Part shown: in pieces, positions 16,925-25,893 of the stretch
How positions within the stretch are numbered: the stretch's first letter is position 1
Layout: each line of letters starts with the position of its first letter
Source of the DNA: Bacteroidales bacterium MB20-C3-3
GTDB taxonomy: Bacteria > Bacteroidota > Bacteroidia > Bacteroidales > UBA932
Length of the DNA stretch: 64,000 nt
Reading direction: 5' to 3'
Assembly: GCA_035609245.1 (NCBI GenBank)
Contig: CP141202.1
Location: 1,364,001-1,428,000, forward strand
Notes under the pieces: generated by a model
Told to the model about the DNA's origin: nothing
Database searches by the model: none
What the model saw: only the letters and a program-made list of their open reading frames with translations
Translations under genes and position numbers: made by a program

Positions 16925-18124
16925 CTAAACCTTTCCCATCAATCCGGCCAATCCTCCTTCTGCAGTCTCCTTGTATAGACGAGGCAAATCGTGTCCCGTT
17001 CTCTTCATTGCCTCTACCACAGTGTCAAATGAGACAAGGTGTTTGCCGTCTGAGAGCAAAGCGTACATATTCGCATCTACTGCTCTTGTCGCACCAAAGG
17101 CATTTCTCTCAATACATGGAACCTGCACAAGTCCGCAAACAGGGTCACAGGTGAGGCCGAGAAAATGCTCTATTCCTATTGAAGCGGCGTACTCTATCTG
17201 AGCCGGAGTCCCTCCAAATAGCTGCACACCGGCCGCTGCCGCCATAGCACAGGCAGATCCAACCTCTCCCTGGCATCCAACCTCGGCACCGGAGATTGAT
17301 GCATTTGTCTTTATTATGTTGCCGATTAGTCCGGCTGTAGCCAAACCCCTTATTATTCTTTTATCAGAAAAATCATAGAACTGCTTGTTGAGGTATAGAA
17401 GAGCAGGTATTACTCCGGATGAGCCACAAGTGGGAGCCGTGACAACCAGCCCTCCCGAGGCGTTCTCTTCAGAGACAGCAAGAGCAAATGCAAAAGTCAT
17501 ACTCCTTCTCTGCATAGAGCCCTGATAACCCTTTGCTTTTATGTAAAAAGAGGCAGCCTTCCTCTGGAGTTTAAGACCTCCCGGAAGAACCCCCTCGGTC
17601 TCAAGCCCCCTCTCAACGGCATCCTGCATAACTTCCCAGGCATCTGCAAGGAAATCCCAGATATCGCCTCCTTCATACATCTGAACATATTCCCAGAAGG
17701 TCATCCCATTATCCTGACACCACTCTAGAATCTCTGACATTTTTGAGTGGGGATAGATCATATCTTTCACCTCCCTGGTGCCGGTATCGCTCAGGTCTCC
17801 GCCACCAATACTGAATGTTATCCATTCACCCATCTTTTTCCCAAGAGGGTCAAATGCTTCAAATTTGAGCCCGTTAGGGTGTTCCGGTAAAAAAATATCA
17901 GGGCGGAACTCAATCTTAGTCCTCTCTCTTCCCAGCACATCAAGCAGTGCAACATCAGTCATGTGCCCCACCCCTGTAGCTGCAAGTGAGCCATAAAGTG
18001 TTACAATAAAAGAAGAGGCAGCCTCCTGCCTCTTCAAAAATATTCCGGCGGCGCGGGCAGGAGCCATTGTATGGCTGCTTGACGGTCCCCGGCCTGTTTT
18101 AAAAATCTCTTTAATACTTTCCAT
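16925..18124 (-). CDS. sdaA: L-serine ammonia-lyase (iron-sulfur type)
   Basis: 399 residues from ATG 18122-18124, giving MESIKEIFKTGRGPSSSHTMAP, the usual start. An in-frame earlier start would overlap the upstream PII-like gene. The two halves match fused SdaAB (beta, N-terminal) and SdaAA (alpha, C-terminal). Conserved cysteines for the 4Fe-4S cluster lie in APTCGSSG, CQGEVGSACAM, and TCDPVCGLVQVPC. It deaminates L-serine to pyruvate. Ends about 75 bases before the trxA start. Confidence 0.95.
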   Translation of the reverse strand: MESIKEIFKTGRGPSSSHTMAPARAAGIFLKRQEAASSFIVTLYGSLAATGVGHMTDVALLDVLGRERTKIEFRPDIFLPEHPNGLKFEAFDPLGKKMGEWITFSIGGGDLSDTGTREVKDMIYPHSKMSEILEWCQDNGMTFWEYVQMYEGGDIWDFLADAWEVMQDAVERGLETEGVLPGGLKLQRKAASFYIKAKGYQGSMQRRSMTFAFALAVSEENASGGLVVTAPTCGSSGVIPALLYLNKQFYDFSDKRIIRGLATAGLIGNIIKTNASISGAEVGCQGEVGSACAMAAAAGVQLFGGTPAQIEYAASIGIEHFLGLTCDPVCGLVQVPCIERNAFGATRAVDANMYALLSDGKHLVSFDTVVEAMKRTGHDLPRLYKETAEGGLAGLMGKV

Positions 18125-18126
18125 CT

Positions 18127-18420
18127 CTATATTGCCGATTCCGCTTCCCATACAAAGGCTCTTAGCCCCTGCTTCTCTGCAGAATCATTTATTGCCTTTA
18201 ATTCGGCAAGCAATATAGACAATTTTTCCGGTTCAACAACCGCAAGGGTTGCCATGTTCATTGAGGGCCATGCGTGCGTACCATAGTGCGGTTCACCTTT
18301 TTGACTTCCTCTGCCCTGAACCTCCGGCCACTTTGTAAACCCCCTTACAGTACACTTATCAAGTGCTGCCTGAACAAGTGAGTTGTGGGCCTGATTATAT
18401 ATGATCATCACTGCTTTCAT
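18127..18420 (-). CDS. PII-like small protein attached to an RND pump operon
   Basis: 97 residues, no signal peptide. The pattern MKAVMIIYNQAHNSLVQAAL then RGFTKWPEVQGRGS, and the C-terminal SILLAELKAINDSAEKQGLRAF, resembles the ferredoxin-like fold of PII and PII-like proteins, including the TxWxEVxGRG segment that in PII precedes the T-loop. It starts one base after the RND permease stop and ends two bases before sdaA, so it is in the pump operon. A regulator or sensor of the pump is a fair guess but is not shown. Confidence 0.72.
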   Translation of the reverse strand: MKAVMIIYNQAHNSLVQAALDKCTVRGFTKWPEVQGRGSQKGEPHYGTHAWPSMNMATLAVVEPEKLSILLAELKAINDSAEKQGLRAFVWEAESAI

Positions 18421-18421
18421 A

Positions 18422-21400
18422 TTATGCTGTTTTAAGAGTTTTTAATTGTTTTGCCCATCTCTTTCTTCCCCTCTTTATATCTCCTGCATGGAAAGCTGTA
18501 TAAATTGACGGAATAACAATCAGGGTAAGGATAGTTGAGAGGGTGAGACCTCCAATAATTGCAATACCCATTGGCTGCCATATTTCAGAACCTTCACCAA
18601 TACCCATAGCCATTGGGAACATACCGAGAATAGTGGTTAAAGTAGTCATCAAAACAGGACGGAGGCGAGATTTACCTCCGGATATAACGGCTCTCTTTAC
18701 AGAAGCCCCTCTCTCTTTATTAAGATTAATATAGTCAATCAGCACAATACCGTTCTTCACCACAATACCCACCAGCATTACAGCTCCAATAAGAGCAATA
18801 AGGCTTAATGTTGTACCGGTTAACCACAGGGCGACAAACACACCGCTAAAAGCAAATGGCAGCGAGAACATAATTATGAAAGGATCTCTGAATGACTCAA
18901 ACTGGGCAGCCATAACAATATATGTTAGAAGAACAACCAGCGCAAGGAGGGTAAACATATCACCAAATGACTCCTGCTGCTCTTCAATAGATCCGGCCAG
19001 CTCAACAGCAATTCCCTGAGGCATCTTAATTTTAGCCACCTCTTTGTTTACATCTTCTGCTACATCCCCCAAAGATCTCTTGAATATAGTTCCGGTTACC
19101 TTAATAACCCTCTCTCTGTCAAGGTGCTCAATTGAAGGTGGCGCAAAACTTTCAATAACAGTTCCCACTTCGCTGAGTCTTACAGCCTTCCCTTGTGAGT
19201 TATAAAGAAGAATATTATTTATGTCATCAATAGTTGTTCTAAACTTAGCATCATTTTTAACAACTATATCATACTCCTCTCCATCTTCACGGAAGTAGGA
19301 GGCTGTAACACCATTTATTCTGTTTCTTACAACCGTAGCAGCCATGGTCATATTAAGGCCGTTCATTGCAAGTTTGTTCCTGTCAAACATCACCTGGAAC
19401 TGTGGCATATAATCCTCCCTGCTCAGTTTAACATCTCTCAGACCCTCTGTGTTTTTCATAATTTCGGAGATCTGGCCTGCAACAATTTCGGAGTTCTCAA
19501 GGTCATATCCAAGCACATCCAGCTCCAGAGTTGTTCCACCTGATCCCATTCCCATTCCTCCTCCGCCACCGGGAGTAACAGTATATCTGTAAAGTTCAGG
19601 CAACTCCTGAAGATCTTTTCTCATCTCATCTCCAATCTCAAACATATCCCTCTCTCTCTCCTTAGGATCACACAGTCTGGCTGTAAACGAAACCAGGTGA
19701 GTTCCGGAGCTTCTCATTGACATAAATACATTTGATCCGTCTGACTGACCCAGAGATGCTTGTAAAATCTCTATCTCAGGATATTTCTCATTCCACTTCT
19801 CATAAAGATATTCATTAAGTTTCCTGGCCTGCTCCACCCTTGAGCCCACAGGCAACTCAACCGTAATTGCTATCTGAGAGTTATCAGATTCAGGGAAAAA
19901 GTCTGTACCCACCTTTGAAAGCAACATAAGGCTGGTTATAAAAATTGCAGCCGATATAGCAATTACAACATATCTGTAATTTACTGCAGTTCTTAAAAGT
20001 CTCTCGTACCAGTTATCTAGTCCATCAAGACCCTTTTCAATTGGAGAGTAGAAGAACATAAACCATTTTGACCTCTTTGGATCCTGCTTGAGCATCATTG
20101 AAGAGAGCATTGGCGTAAGGGTTAGCGCAGCAACTGTTGACACAGTAATTATGATTGTTACAATCCATCCAAGCTGCTTAAACATAATCCCTGCAAGTCC
20201 TGACACCATTGTGAGAGGGAAGAAAACAGATATTATCGTTAATGTTGAGGCAATTACAGCCACAGCCACCTCATTTGTTGCATAAATTGCAGCATCTTTT
20301 GGTTTACTGCCCCTTTCAATATGAGTTGTGATATTCTCAAGCACTACTATAGCATCGTCCACAACCATACCAATTGCAATGGACAAAGAACTTAGTGATA
20401 TAATGTTGAGAGTGTTTCCGGTAATCATCAAATATATAAAAGCAGCTATTAACGATACCGGAATAGTCAGAATAATTATAAAAGTGGCACGCCATCTTCC
20501 AAGGAATAAGAGAACGACAATCATTACAAAGAGACCTGCAAGAAGAACTGTCTCAGTAAGAGATCCAATACTATCCTTTATAAATTCAGAAGTATCCAGA
20601 ATAACCTCAAGTTTAACATCAGGCGGCAGTGAATTTTGTATCATAGGCAACTCCTTAAGGATTTTGTCTGCAATTTCAACCACATTAGCACCGGATTGCT
20701 TCTGTACAACAAGTGTTGCACCCCTCTCTCCGTTAGTATATACCTCTGTTGAGCGCTCTTTAAGTGTATCTTTTACAACAGCAATATCCCTGACATAGAT
20801 ACTTCTTCCCAGGTAGCTGCCTGCAATTAGGTTTTTTATCTCGTCACTCTCTCTGAATTCACCATCTACCCTTAGTGAATAGGTATCTGTCCCTACATCA
20901 ATTGTACCACCCGGGATATTACGATTTTCCATTGCAATAAGATTTGCAACTTGCTCAACAGTAATACCATAGGCCTGCATTTTATTCGGGTCAGTAGAGA
21001 TTTGAATCTCTCTCTGAGGTGCACCGGAAATTGAAGTGGATGCAACCCCGTCAATTCTGTTAATAGGATTAGCGACCTTCTCTTCAAGAATTTTATAGAG
21101 CCCTTTCGAACTCACATCTGAGTTTGCGGAGATGAACATGATTGGCATCATGTCGGAACTGAACTTAAAGACAACAGGGTTATCACACTCCTCCGGCAGA
21201 AAGTTTCTCTGCATATCCAGAATTGACCGTACATCATTTACAGCCTCATCCATATTTGTCCCGTACTCAAACTCAATGGTAATAAGAGAGACATTATCCT
21301 TTGAAGTGGAGTTGATTCTCTTTAGGTCGCTTACTGTACTTAAAGATGTCTCCAGTCGTTTTGTTACATTCTGCTCAATATCCATTGTACTTGCACCGGA

Positions 21401-21553
21401 ATAGGTTGTCATCACCGTTACGGCATTGAGCTCAATTTCAGGATATAAGTCAACAGAAAGTCTGGAGAATGAGAAAAGTCCCAGAACTACCAGAGCCACG
21501 AATATGAGGGCCGTAGTAACCGGTTTCTTTACTGCACTTTCGTATATTTTCAT
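18422..21553 (-). CDS. RND-family efflux permease (HAE1/AcrB-like)
   Basis: 1043 residues, the full size of a hydrophobe/amphiphile RND pump. The start KPVTTALIFVALVVLGLFS is the first transmembrane helix; large periplasmic loops follow helices 1 and 7. Helix 4 carries the proton-relay aspartates in GMVVDDAIVVLE. A glycine/methionine-rich stretch (GGGGGMGMGSGG) lies near residue 665. It pairs with the adaptor and TolC genes upstream, forming a tripartite exporter through both membranes. Substrate cannot be told from sequence. Confidence 0.95.
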   Translation of the reverse strand: MKIYESAVKKPVTTALIFVALVVLGLFSFSRLSVDLYPEIELNAVTVMTTYSGASTMDIEQNVTKRLETSLSTVSDLKRINSTSKDNVSLITIEFEYGTNMDEAVNDVRSILDMQRNFLPEECDNPVVFKFSSDMMPIMFISANSDVSSKGLYKILEEKVANPINRIDGVASTSISGAPQREIQISTDPNKMQAYGITVEQVANLIAMENRNIPGGTIDVGTDTYSLRVDGEFRESDEIKNLIAGSYLGRSIYVRDIAVVKDTLKERSTEVYTNGERGATLVVQKQSGANVVEIADKILKELPMIQNSLPPDVKLEVILDTSEFIKDSIGSLTETVLLAGLFVMIVVLLFLGRWRATFIIILTIPVSLIAAFIYLMITGNTLNIISLSSLSIAIGMVVDDAIVVLENITTHIERGSKPKDAAIYATNEVAVAVIASTLTIISVFFPLTMVSGLAGIMFKQLGWIVTIIITVSTVAALTLTPMLSSMMLKQDPKRSKWFMFFYSPIEKGLDGLDNWYERLLRTAVNYRYVVIAISAAIFITSLMLLSKVGTDFFPESDNSQIAITVELPVGSRVEQARKLNEYLYEKWNEKYPEIEILQASLGQSDGSNVFMSMRSSGTHLVSFTARLCDPKERERDMFEIGDEMRKDLQELPELYRYTVTPGGGGGMGMGSGGTTLELDVLGYDLENSEIVAGQISEIMKNTEGLRDVKLSREDYMPQFQVMFDRNKLAMNGLNMTMAATVVRNRINGVTASYFREDGEEYDIVVKNDAKFRTTIDDINNILLYNSQGKAVRLSEVGTVIESFAPPSIEHLDRERVIKVTGTIFKRSLGDVAEDVNKEVAKIKMPQGIAVELAGSIEEQQESFGDMFTLLALVVLLTYIVMAAQFESFRDPFIIMFSLPFAFSGVFVALWLTGTTLSLIALIGAVMLVGIVVKNGIVLIDYINLNKERGASVKRAVISGGKSRLRPVLMTTLTTILGMFPMAMGIGEGSEIWQPMGIAIIGGLTLSTILTLIVIPSIYTAFHAGDIKRGRKRWAKQLKTLKTA

Positions 21554-21573
21554 ATTAAAAAATCTGTTATTAA

Positions 21574-22599
21574 TTAAAATGAGAGGTCTAATCCACCCTC
21601 TGTTACTTTAACTTTTGTGTCGTCAACCAGGTTATTAATTCCTGCAACAACAACCTTTTGACCAGCTTTTAGGCCTGATATAATCTCATAATTTGTTCCT
21701 ATTCTTCTCCCCAACTCAATTTTTGTGTACTTGACAATATCTCCGTCAAGAACATATACATATTTGTCATTAGTCCCCTGCTGTTTGATTACAGCCTTGT
21801 CAGGGACAACCACTCTTTTCTTTGCCCCTAACTCAACTTTAGCCCTGGCAAACATGCCAGGACGAATTTCCATACTTTGGTTTGCTATGCTCACCTGAAC
21901 CTGAAAAGTCCTTGTCATAGGATCTATTGTAGGATAAACCAGACTTACCTTGCCCTGATATTTTTTTCCGTCGTAGACATCAAGTGTTATCTCTACTGGT
22001 GTCCCATTTTTAACAACAGGATAGAACTCCTCTGATACAGCAACCATTATCTTAACCGGCTGCAATTGCATTACTGTTAATATTGGTTGTCCCACTGCAA
22101 GATCCCCGCTGTCAAAATTTCTTGCTGTTACAACACCATTTACCGGTGATACAAGTTTTGTATTTTTATCAAGGTTAGCAATACTCTCTTCTGAAACCCT
22201 AACCTGGGTCCTTAGTTGCTCAAACTGCTGCTGAGAGATCCCCCCTGCATTATAGAGAGCTTCAGTCCTTGCAAGGTCTGTTTTCAAATTTTCAAGTTGA
22301 ATCCTTGCATTGGCATAATTTAGATTCTCCATTTGAACAAGTAGCTGGCCCTTCTTTACATAAGATCCAACCTCAACAAATATCTTGTCTATGCGCTGAG
22401 CAGCAGAGCTGGAAATATTATTCTTTACAAAAGGTTCAATATTACCGGTATACTCAGCTATCTGATTTACCATCTCCTCTTTTGCATCAACCACCTTTAC
22501 AACCGGCAGTTCTTTGTCCTCAACAACAACATTGTTTGAGGAGTTGCAAGCACTGAACAGTACAAGCCCAATTGCAATCAAAAATGTAGCTTTCTTCAT
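21574..22599 (-). CDS. RND periplasmic adaptor (membrane fusion) lipoprotein
   Basis: 341 residues from ATG 22597-22599, which gives a signal sequence with lipobox LFSAC (Cys18). Domains in order: barrel-sandwich/lipoyl part with coiled-coil hairpin (about 55-150, QIAEYTGNIEPFV to NLDKNTKLVSPVNG), beta-barrel, and membrane-proximal domain (KAVIKQQGTNDKYVYVL). It links the RND pump to TolC. It lies between the TolC-like gene and the permease. The longer in-frame start would destroy the lipobox signal and is rejected. Confidence 0.94.
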   Translation of the reverse strand: MKKATFLIAIGLVLFSACNSSNNVVVEDKELPVVKVVDAKEEMVNQIAEYTGNIEPFVKNNISSSAAQRIDKIFVEVGSYVKKGQLLVQMENLNYANARIQLENLKTDLARTEALYNAGGISQQQFEQLRTQVRVSEESIANLDKNTKLVSPVNGVVTARNFDSGDLAVGQPILTVMQLQPVKIMVAVSEEFYPVVKNGTPVEITLDVYDGKKYQGKVSLVYPTIDPMTRTFQVQVSIANQSMEIRPGMFARAKVELGAKKRVVVPDKAVIKQQGTNDKYVYVLDGDIVKYTKIELGRRIGTNYEIISGLKAGQKVVVAGINNLVDDTKVKVTEGGLDLSF

Positions 22600-22618
22600 A
22601 TTATTAAACTGTAATTTA

Positions 22619-23935
22619 TTATTTTTCAATATTTTCCTTTCCAATGACCTTTTCGTACTCATTTTTAGCCTTTATAAAATCATAAAGAGTCTGCGTGTAA
22701 TTTAACCGTGACCTTGTAAGTGCCACTTCTGAATCATTCATCTCAAGAACTGTCCCCGCTCCGGTAGTGTATCTGACTTTTGATATTTCATATCCCTTCT
22801 TAGCCTGATCTACAGCCTCTTTGTCTGATTTAAGCTGTGCCCCGGCCCTCTTCATCTCGTTAACAGAGTTTAGCGCGGAGAGTGTCAGAGACTCTTTAAG
22901 TAATCTTCTCTGATATTCAAGTTTTCTTATCCCCACCATTGTCTGCTTCTCTTTCAGTGATATTGAAAGTTTATTGAAAATGGGTACCTGCAGTGAAAGA
23001 CCTACAGCAAAGGAGTTAGCCCACGGTTTATCAAAGTTGAATTTATCATTTTGCATCTGCATCTGGTAATTTGCAAATCCGGCAAGTACTGGCAGACGCT
23101 GAGATCTTATAAGTTCATAGCTCTTATTTAGTTTTTCAAGCTGGATATCCAGAGTTTTCAGATTACTATTCTCTTCAAGATTCAAAATCCCGGCTGAGTA
23201 ACTTACCATCAATCCTGAGAAGTGTTCAAAATCCCCGTTAACTTCTATCTCCTGTGTAAGGGGTAAAGAGAGAAGAATTTTTAGCTGGAGTTTTGCCAGT
23301 TCAAGTCCGTTTCTGGCCTGTGTCAGAGCCGGAGATATATTTCTTGCGGCAACCTCAGATCTAATTTTATCATATTCGCTTGCAAGTCCCTGCTCATACA
23401 TCTTTCTAATATTTTCAGCACTCTCCATTGCGTTTTTATAACTCTGCTCCAGAACTACCAGCGACTCCTCCATCATTACCACTCCGTAAAAGCCGTTTTT
23501 GACCTGCTGAATCAAATCCAGCTTTGTCGTTCTGGCAGATTCAAGTGCAGCCTTTATCTCAAGTTCAGTCATCTGAATATTCTTATACAATGCCATGGAA
23601 AAAATTGGCAACTGAGCAGCTCCTGCAAGAGAGTAGCTATGCTTTGATCCAACCTCCATTTTACCACCCGGGAAAAAATCCGAGAAGAAAACAGGTTTCA
23701 TAATATTGTTTGAGTATTGACCGGATGCATTGACTGATGGCAAAAGAGCATACCAGTTCTCCTGCCTGAGGTAATCAACCCTCTCCAGTTCTGCTCCTGC
23801 AATCTTAATATTCAGGTTTTCACTCAGGGCAATTTCAAGTGCCTCCTCAACCGTCAACCTGAGAGTGTCGGCAGGGCCAGCGGCGTTAATAGCCGTAGCT
23901 GACAGTAACATAAAAATAACTGCTAAAACTTTCAT
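22619..23935 (-). CDS. TolC-family outer-membrane efflux channel
   Basis: 438 residues with a signal peptide (cleavage near INAAG). The TolC pattern is visible: TVEEALEIALSENLNIKIA at the start, long helices with a repeated half-structure, and the ending RLNYTQTLYDFIKAKNEYEKVIG typical of outer-membrane efflux proteins. It would form the outer-membrane duct for the adjacent RND pump. Its start overlaps the TetR stop by 4 bases (ATGA), so regulator and pump are translationally coupled. Confidence 0.93.
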   Translation of the reverse strand: MKVLAVIFMLLSATAINAAGPADTLRLTVEEALEIALSENLNIKIAGAELERVDYLRQENWYALLPSVNASGQYSNNIMKPVFFSDFFPGGKMEVGSKHSYSLAGAAQLPIFSMALYKNIQMTELEIKAALESARTTKLDLIQQVKNGFYGVVMMEESLVVLEQSYKNAMESAENIRKMYEQGLASEYDKIRSEVAARNISPALTQARNGLELAKLQLKILLSLPLTQEIEVNGDFEHFSGLMVSYSAGILNLEENSNLKTLDIQLEKLNKSYELIRSQRLPVLAGFANYQMQMQNDKFNFDKPWANSFAVGLSLQVPIFNKLSISLKEKQTMVGIRKLEYQRRLLKESLTLSALNSVNEMKRAGAQLKSDKEAVDQAKKGYEISKVRYTTGAGTVLEMNDSEVALTRSRLNYTQTLYDFIKAKNEYEKVIGKENIEK

Positions 23936-24540
23936 TCTTTTATATTTAAATATTTGTCAATCATTTTAATTCCCTCTTCAGTGGATATTCCCCTGAAGTA
24001 CATAACCATAGATTCTCTAAAAAGCTGTTTTCTTGAATGATTTGCAAGTGAAAAAATTTCAGAATCTTGTATCATGCTTGCAATCTGAAATACCATCTTG
24101 CCCACAAGCTCCATATCAATATTTTTGAGAAAGATTCCCTCTTCCTGGCCCCTCTCAAGAAATTTAGTTGTTGTTATTTTGTGGTAATCTGTAAATCTCA
24201 CATACATTTTATTATAGAGCTCAGGGTAGTATTTTTTTAACTCGTCAAAGAATCTTATTCGCATATTAATCATTATATCTGTCTGACTCTCATGTTCAAT
24301 ACAGACAAGCTCCAATATACTCCTTGATCCGCTGAATGCTTTCTCTCCCACCTCTTTCATCTTCTCCTCCATCATAAGAAGGCACTCCTCCAGCAGATTT
24401 GTCTTATCCTTAAAGTGCTCATATAGTGTCCTCTTAGAGATGCCGTTAGCTGCAGCCACCTCATCCATAGTAACGCTTTTACATCCGTTACTCATGAACA
24501 GTTCAGATGAAACCTCTATAATTCTCTCCCTTAACTCCAT
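23932..24540 (-). CDS. TetR/AcrR-family repressor of the pump operon
   Basis: 202 residues. The N-terminal HTH reads LRERIIEVSSELFMSNGCKSVTM then ISKRTLYEHFKDKTNLLE, canonical for TetR. The C-terminal ligand domain is unassigned. It heads the operon TetR-TolC-adaptor-RND-PII-like, so it probably represses its own operon and is released by a pump substrate; inference from position. Confidence 0.93.
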   Translation of the reverse strand: MELRERIIEVSSELFMSNGCKSVTMDEVAAANGISKRTLYEHFKDKTNLLEECLLMMEEKMKEVGEKAFSGSRSILELVCIEHESQTDIMINMRIRFFDELKKYYPELYNKMYVRFTDYHKITTTKFLERGQEEGIFLKNIDMELVGKMVFQIASMIQDSEIFSLANHSRKQLFRESMVMYFRGISTEEGIKMIDKYLNIKE

Positions 24541-24582
24541 TTATTTTAAATTGGTTAATAATATCTTTTTTGTTTCGGGGCA

Positions 24583-24590
24583 CAAAGATA
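24583..24590 (-). promoter_or_regulatory. Bacteroidota -7 element (TATCTTTG) for the TetR-RND operon
   Basis: TATCTTTG on the minus strand, 43 bases before the TetR start. A likely operator would lie around it, but I see no clear inverted repeat. Confidence 0.45.
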
Positions 24591-24655
24591 TACGGAAAAC
24601 TAATAAAACGAAAATAGTTTTTATATTTTTATTTATAAATATCTTATTTACTTGC

Positions 24656-24663
24656 TAATTTTG
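24656..24663 (+). promoter_or_regulatory. Bacteroidota -7 element (TAATTTTG) for kbl
   Basis: TAATTTTG fits TAnnTTTG and lies 37 bases before the kbl start at 24700. It overlaps the longer in-frame start at 24652, supporting the shorter one. Confidence 0.4.
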
Positions 24664-24699
24664 TATAGAAATGGTGCAATTAATTTAATAATCAGAAAT

Positions 24700-25893
24700 A
24701 TGTACAAAGATTTTCAGAGTTTTCTCTCAAATGAGCTTGAGAGTATTGAAGCTGCAGGACTCTTTAAAAGAGAGCGTATTATTACAACTCCTCAGCAGGC
24801 TGCTATAAAAGTAAGTACAGGACAAGAGGTACTGAACTTCTGTGCCAACAACTATCTCGGACTGTCAAATAATGCAGAGCTGATAAAAGCATCAAAAGAT
24901 GCACTCGATTCTCACGGCTTTGGCATGTCAAGCGTTAGATTTATATGCGGGACTCAGGATCTTCATATTGAACTGGAGAAAAAAATTGCAGAATTCTTTG
25001 GGACAGAAGATTCAATTCTTTACGCTGCATGCTTTGATGCAAACGGGGGAGTTTTTGAGCCTCTGCTAGGTGAGGAGGATGCTATTATATCGGACTCCCT
25101 TAACCACGCATCAATTATTGACGGGGTAAGGCTTTGCAAGGCTCAGAGATACAGATACGCAAATGCCGATATGGAGGAACTTGAAAACTGCCTTAAACTT
25201 GCACAGGCTCAAAGATTCAGGCTAATTGTAACAGACGGAGTATTCTCTATGGATGGCAATGTTGCTCCTCTAGACAAGATCTATGAACTTGCGGGCAAAT
25301 ACAATGCTATGATAATGGTTGACGAATCTCACTCAGCCGGGGTAGTTGGTAACACAGGCCGTGGAACTACAGAGCTTTATGACCTCAGAGGAAAGGTTGA
25401 AATTATAACCGGCACACTCGGTAAGGCATTTGGTGGTGCGATAGGAGGATTTACAACCGGTAAGAAGGAGATTATTTCTATGCTCCGTCAGAGATCCAGG
25501 CCGTACCTCTTCTCTAATTCTATCCCGCCAATGGTTGCGGCATCGGGAATAGCCATGTTTAACATGATGTCAAGGACCAATGATCTTCAGGACAAATTGC
25601 ACAACAACACAAAATATTTTGTAGAGAAGATGCTTGCAGCCGGTTTTGATATTAAACCAACTCAGTCTGCAATTTGTGCATTGATGCTTTATGACGCGAA
25701 ACTTTCACAGGATTTTGCAGCAAAAATGCTTGAAGAGGGTATATATGTAATAGGCTTTTATTTCCCTGTGGTGCCAAAGGGACAGGCCCGCATCCGGATT
25801 CAGATAAGTGCCGGACATGAGCCTGAACATCTTGACAGAGCAATAGCTGCCTTTACCAAGGTAGGCAAGGAGCTTGGTGTTTTAAAAAGCTAA
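24700..25893 (+). CDS. kbl: Glycine C-acetyltransferase (2-amino-3-ketobutyrate CoA ligase)
   Basis: 397 residues, a PLP enzyme of the alpha-oxoamine synthase family. The Schiff-base lysine is Lys242 in TGTLGKAFGGAIGG; VDESHSAG carries the PLP-ring aspartate. The length and the segment NFCANNYLGLSN fit Kbl, which makes glycine and acetyl-CoA in threonine breakdown. No threonine dehydrogenase (tdh) gene is adjacent; a serine palmitoyltransferase-like role is less likely from the sequence but belongs to the same fold family. Its 3' end overlaps the convergent PspC gene by 41 bases. Confidence 0.9.
   Translation: MYKDFQSFLSNELESIEAAGLFKRERIITTPQQAAIKVSTGQEVLNFCANNYLGLSNNAELIKASKDALDSHGFGMSSVRFICGTQDLHIELEKKIAEFFGTEDSILYAACFDANGGVFEPLLGEEDAIISDSLNHASIIDGVRLCKAQRYRYANADMEELENCLKLAQAQRFRLIVTDGVFSMDGNVAPLDKIYELAGKYNAMIMVDESHSAGVVGNTGRGTTELYDLRGKVEIITGTLGKAFGGAIGGFTTGKKEIISMLRQRSRPYLFSNSIPPMVAASGIAMFNMMSRTNDLQDKLHNNTKYFVEKMLAAGFDIKPTQSAICALMLYDAKLSQDFAAKMLEEGIYVIGFYFPVVPKGQARIRIQISAGHEPEHLDRAIAAFTKVGKELGVLKS

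Noticed and set aside
24652-24699. Earlier in-frame start of kbl
   Set aside because: It overlaps the -7 box and adds residues unlike the family; MYKDFQSFL is the standard start.
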